A stretch of DNA of 64,000 bases from Fragilaria crotonensis (lineage: Eukaryota > Bacillariophyta > Fragilariophyceae > Fragilariales > Fragilariaceae): positions 87,159 to 151,158 of the forward strand of contig JAKSYS010000060.1 in NCBI GenBank assembly GCA_022925895.1, in the 5' to 3' direction. This document shows positions 61,860 to 64,000 of the stretch, one piece after another; the stretch's first letter is position 1; every line of letters starts with the position of its first letter. A program made the translations under genes and the position numbers. The notes beneath the pieces were generated by a model. That model saw only the letters and a program-made list of their open reading frames with translations, made no database searches and had not been told where the DNA came from.

Positions 61860-62948
61860 ATGGTGCCTCGGATTGCTGATTCTGCATTCTTCATGCTGTT
61901 CCTCGCGCAGACCCTTGTGGTGTGTAATTCCTTGTTCATGAATCGAATGTCCGTGACCGATTTTCGTGAATCTTCTGGGTTGACGCAGCAACAGCTGTTG
62001 GATCAACCTTTGGTCCTTGGGAATGCTCTGGAATGGAGCGATTGTCAATCTTGGTGGAATCACATTGCCACACGGTCTGGTCAAGAAGATGTGAACGTCG
62101 AGCGTCGTGAGGGTACGACCCACATGGCACTGCAAACAGCAACCCAGCTCGTCCGGAAGGAATCCTCTCATTCGGATCCAATCCGTGTCTCGTCGCCAGG
62201 CAGTTCCTGTTCGACCGATCAATTGCCATTCTACGATTTACTTGAGTCACTGTTCGATTTGGAAGATTTTATGCCACTTTTTTCATGGCACGTTCCCATT
62301 TCGGATACTTTAGTAATAGCCGGAGAGGGAGCGTCGTGTCGACTGCAACGGCATCCCTACACCACGTACTGTCTAGGCCTAGCAGGGAATTCCCTATGGC
62401 GACTCCTGCCGCCGGAGCAAGAGTTTGCATCCGAATCAATTCTATTGCAAGCATGGGATGGATTTCATCTTTCGATTGGTGATCAAGTATCTCGGCAGCT
62501 ACGGGGAGAGTTGTTTGGGCTGCGCCACAAGGATGTGGTGGGAGATGATGACGATTCAGATGACGAGACAATAGCCTTTATGGATGATGATAAGTTTGAT
62601 TACTTTCAACATCTTGCCGAAATGGATCATTTGCTTAGGCCAAGTCTAGCGGTCGATGAAGAATGGACCAGCACGGTCCTATTGGATGGCGACCTGCTCG
62701 TCATTCCACCAAACTGGTGGTATCAGAGCTACAATGTGGAAATGAGCATTTCTTTGGAGTCCCAGCGTTGCCACGATTTGTCCGAGTTTGTAAGACACAT
62801 CGTGAAAGAATCCATGATTTCCGTTCCTCCAAGAATACTGCAACGCACAGAGTTCCATACTAGAAAGGATGCAAAAGAATCCATCGATGAACTATTTCAA
62901 CTATTGGAAGAGCAGGCTCGGTATCCACAACAATCCCCTGGAGACTAG
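61860..62948 (+). CDS. Cupin/JmjC-like protein with degenerate metal site
   Basis: 362 residues with an N-terminal hydrophobic signal (MVPRIADSAFFMLFLAQTLVV). The fold is suggested by SFLFDLEDFMPLFS-type helices, LQRHPYTTYCLGLAGNSLWRLLP (position of the first ligand) and GDLLVIPPNWWYQSYN near 277-292, the exact place of the second metal-binding His in JmjC/cupin-8 enzymes. There the usual His after the tryptophan pair is Tyr, and the first ligand pair HxD/E is not evident (RHPYT). It may therefore be an inactive or altered member. An acidic insert (DDDDSDDE) sits at about 225-240. Function unknown. Confidence 0.6.
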   Translation: MVPRIADSAFFMLFLAQTLVVCNSLFMNRMSVTDFRESSGLTQQQLLDQPLVLGNALEWSDCQSWWNHIATRSGQEDVNVERREGTTHMALQTATQLVRKESSHSDPIRVSSPGSSCSTDQLPFYDLLESLFDLEDFMPLFSWHVPISDTLVIAGEGASCRLQRHPYTTYCLGLAGNSLWRLLPPEQEFASESILLQAWDGFHLSIGDQVSRQLRGELFGLRHKDVVGDDDDSDDETIAFMDDDKFDYFQHLAEMDHLLRPSLAVDEEWTSTVLLDGDLLVIPPNWWYQSYNVEMSISLESQRCHDLSEFVRHIVKESMISVPPRILQRTEFHTRKDAKESIDELFQLLEEQARYPQQSPGD

Positions 62949-62971
62949 CTTGACTAACACTTCTGAACGAA

Positions 62972-64000
62972 CTATGGGGCTGCAACTCGGAGGCTAACAG
63001 TGCCTTCCGTAACATTCACATGTTCTTCCCAGGCGTCGCAATTCAGCTCCATGGTCATTCGGATGTGTGCCTGGGTCTTGCGCCCAACTTGAGCAAACCA
63101 TATGGGCATCACGCCAACCAGGAACATCCATGAGCGATCGACACACCAGATCAGAAACTGATGATTTGGATTGGGGTTATCGCCTCGAACATTCAAAGAA
63201 TCGTAATCCCAAAAGATACCGAAAGCAAACCACATTTGAAACGTTGTGTTTGCGACGAAGAGGCAAAAGTAGAGAATGGACAGTCGCTTTGTCCAGGCTC
63301 GACCCAACCTGGGGTAGAAGATACCTGTCATCCAAATGAACATGATGTTTTCAAATGCGACCATGATGAGAGCCAGCTGCAGCCCAAAGAAAGCCATGGT
63401 ATGTCCGACGACCCCACGAACTCCGTACGCCACAACGGGTTGTTGTACGTTGTACACAAAGATCATTCGGAACCAAGCAATGAATACGAGCTTGATGGGG
63501 AGCAAAATAGTACCCATCCTCAAAAGTCCCTGCAATGTAGGGTTTCCTTTGCAACTGAGGCGGAGGTGAATATAATCAAAAAGCACGTAAAAGAAAAAGG
63601 AATACTCGAATAGCGGATATATCATGGCGGTGTATTCACGACTGGGACTGTAATCGAACAGGACGCAGATCTGTGTGAAGAAGAGTATTGGTCAGGCATG
63701 TCGCAGGCATTCAGTTGTTCTTAACAAGATATATTTACGTACGTTGTTGTATCCAAACATGTTTTTCAAGTCGGAATGCACGATAGTCGAAGGGTCAACC
63801 ATGACCTTGGTGAAAATGGCAGCAAACAGGATTTTGATCCAAAACATGACGTAGGCAATCTGACGAACCGACTCGGCGTGAATCTCAAAGGTTTCCACAT
63901 TATCCGCCCCTTTCATCTCGTGCATGCGGTCTACGGGTGCGTTTTTCTCGTCCTGACTTAGTTCTCCGCCCTTGAGGTACGACCAAAACCAACTCCAATC
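62972..64000 (-). CDS. Multi-pass membrane protein, unknown; 5' part cut by window end
   Basis: Partial. The exon 64000-63743 (open at the window edge) and exon 63670-62972 are joined by a 72-bp GT-AG intron in phase 0. The visible 318 residues contain about six membrane segments, among them IAYVMFWIKILFAAIFTKVMV, GIFQAGL-like stretches are absent, and the order is hydrophilic start, one helix, then five to seven hydrophobic runs to the end. DWSWFWSYLKGGE begins the visible part. I do not recognise the family; many diatom-only membrane proteins look like this. The C-terminus is short and hydrophilic. Confidence 0.7.

Noticed and set aside
1-64000. tRNA, rRNA or CRISPR features
   Set aside because: No T-loop GGTTCGANTCC-type signal with a fitting cloverleaf, no rRNA stretch and no regularly spaced repeat array was found by eye.

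Overview
The window reads as nuclear DNA of a diatom, most likely a pennate one (inference). Genes sit on both strands, carry zero to three short introns (about 55-340 bp, GT-AG) and encode typical eukaryotic proteins: SR splicing factor, Ufd2, Nsa2, Tim23, Coq2, a mitochondrial carrier. One transporter starts with a signal peptide followed by a Phe at the cleavage site, the diatom plastid-targeting pattern. A mitochondrion-targeted GltD-type glutamate synthase small subunit and a BPI/PqiA fusion also fit stramenopiles. Spacers are rich in short palindromes built on GTAC, ACTCGGAGTACT and CTACCGGTAG.

Layout. 1-19 kb: SR protein, secreted trypsin-like protease, Ufd2 ubiquitin ligase, a large secreted/membrane lipid-binding protein (TULIP domain joined to a PqiA-like membrane domain), and a second trypsin-like protease with two compensating frame breaks. 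19.19-25.71 kb: one complete minus-strand tyrosine-recombinase retrotransposon of the DIRS order with PAT/Ngaro-type split direct repeats. Its Gag and Pol frames are separated by one in-frame UGA followed by CGG, with a potential stem-loop downstream. This is the most striking item in the window. 25.7-29.4 kb: gene-poor, with a tandem duplication and repeated palindromes. 29.4-47 kb: CZIB/UPF0587 protein, DEAH helicase (with a one-base frame break) and a decayed partial copy of it 7 kb away, ankyrin-like and TPR proteins, Nsa2, carrier, putative glycosyltransferase, alpha/beta hydrolase, GltD. 47.8-64 kb: methyltransferase with zinc knuckles, EamA transporter, CHRD protein, rhodanese/TrhO-like protein, RoxA-like oxygenase, 2OG-Fe(II) oxygenase, Tim23, Coq2, AlaX-like editing protein, a cupin/JmjC-like protein, and a membrane protein cut by the window end.

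Genes are not operonic; neighbours are often convergent with very short spacers (32 to 125 bp). Several are organelle-directed (GltD, Coq2, Tim23, carrier; EamA to plastid), but I see no single pathway linking the window. Exon limits were set by hand from GT/AG sites and frame continuity; protein family names rest on motif recognition, not on searches.
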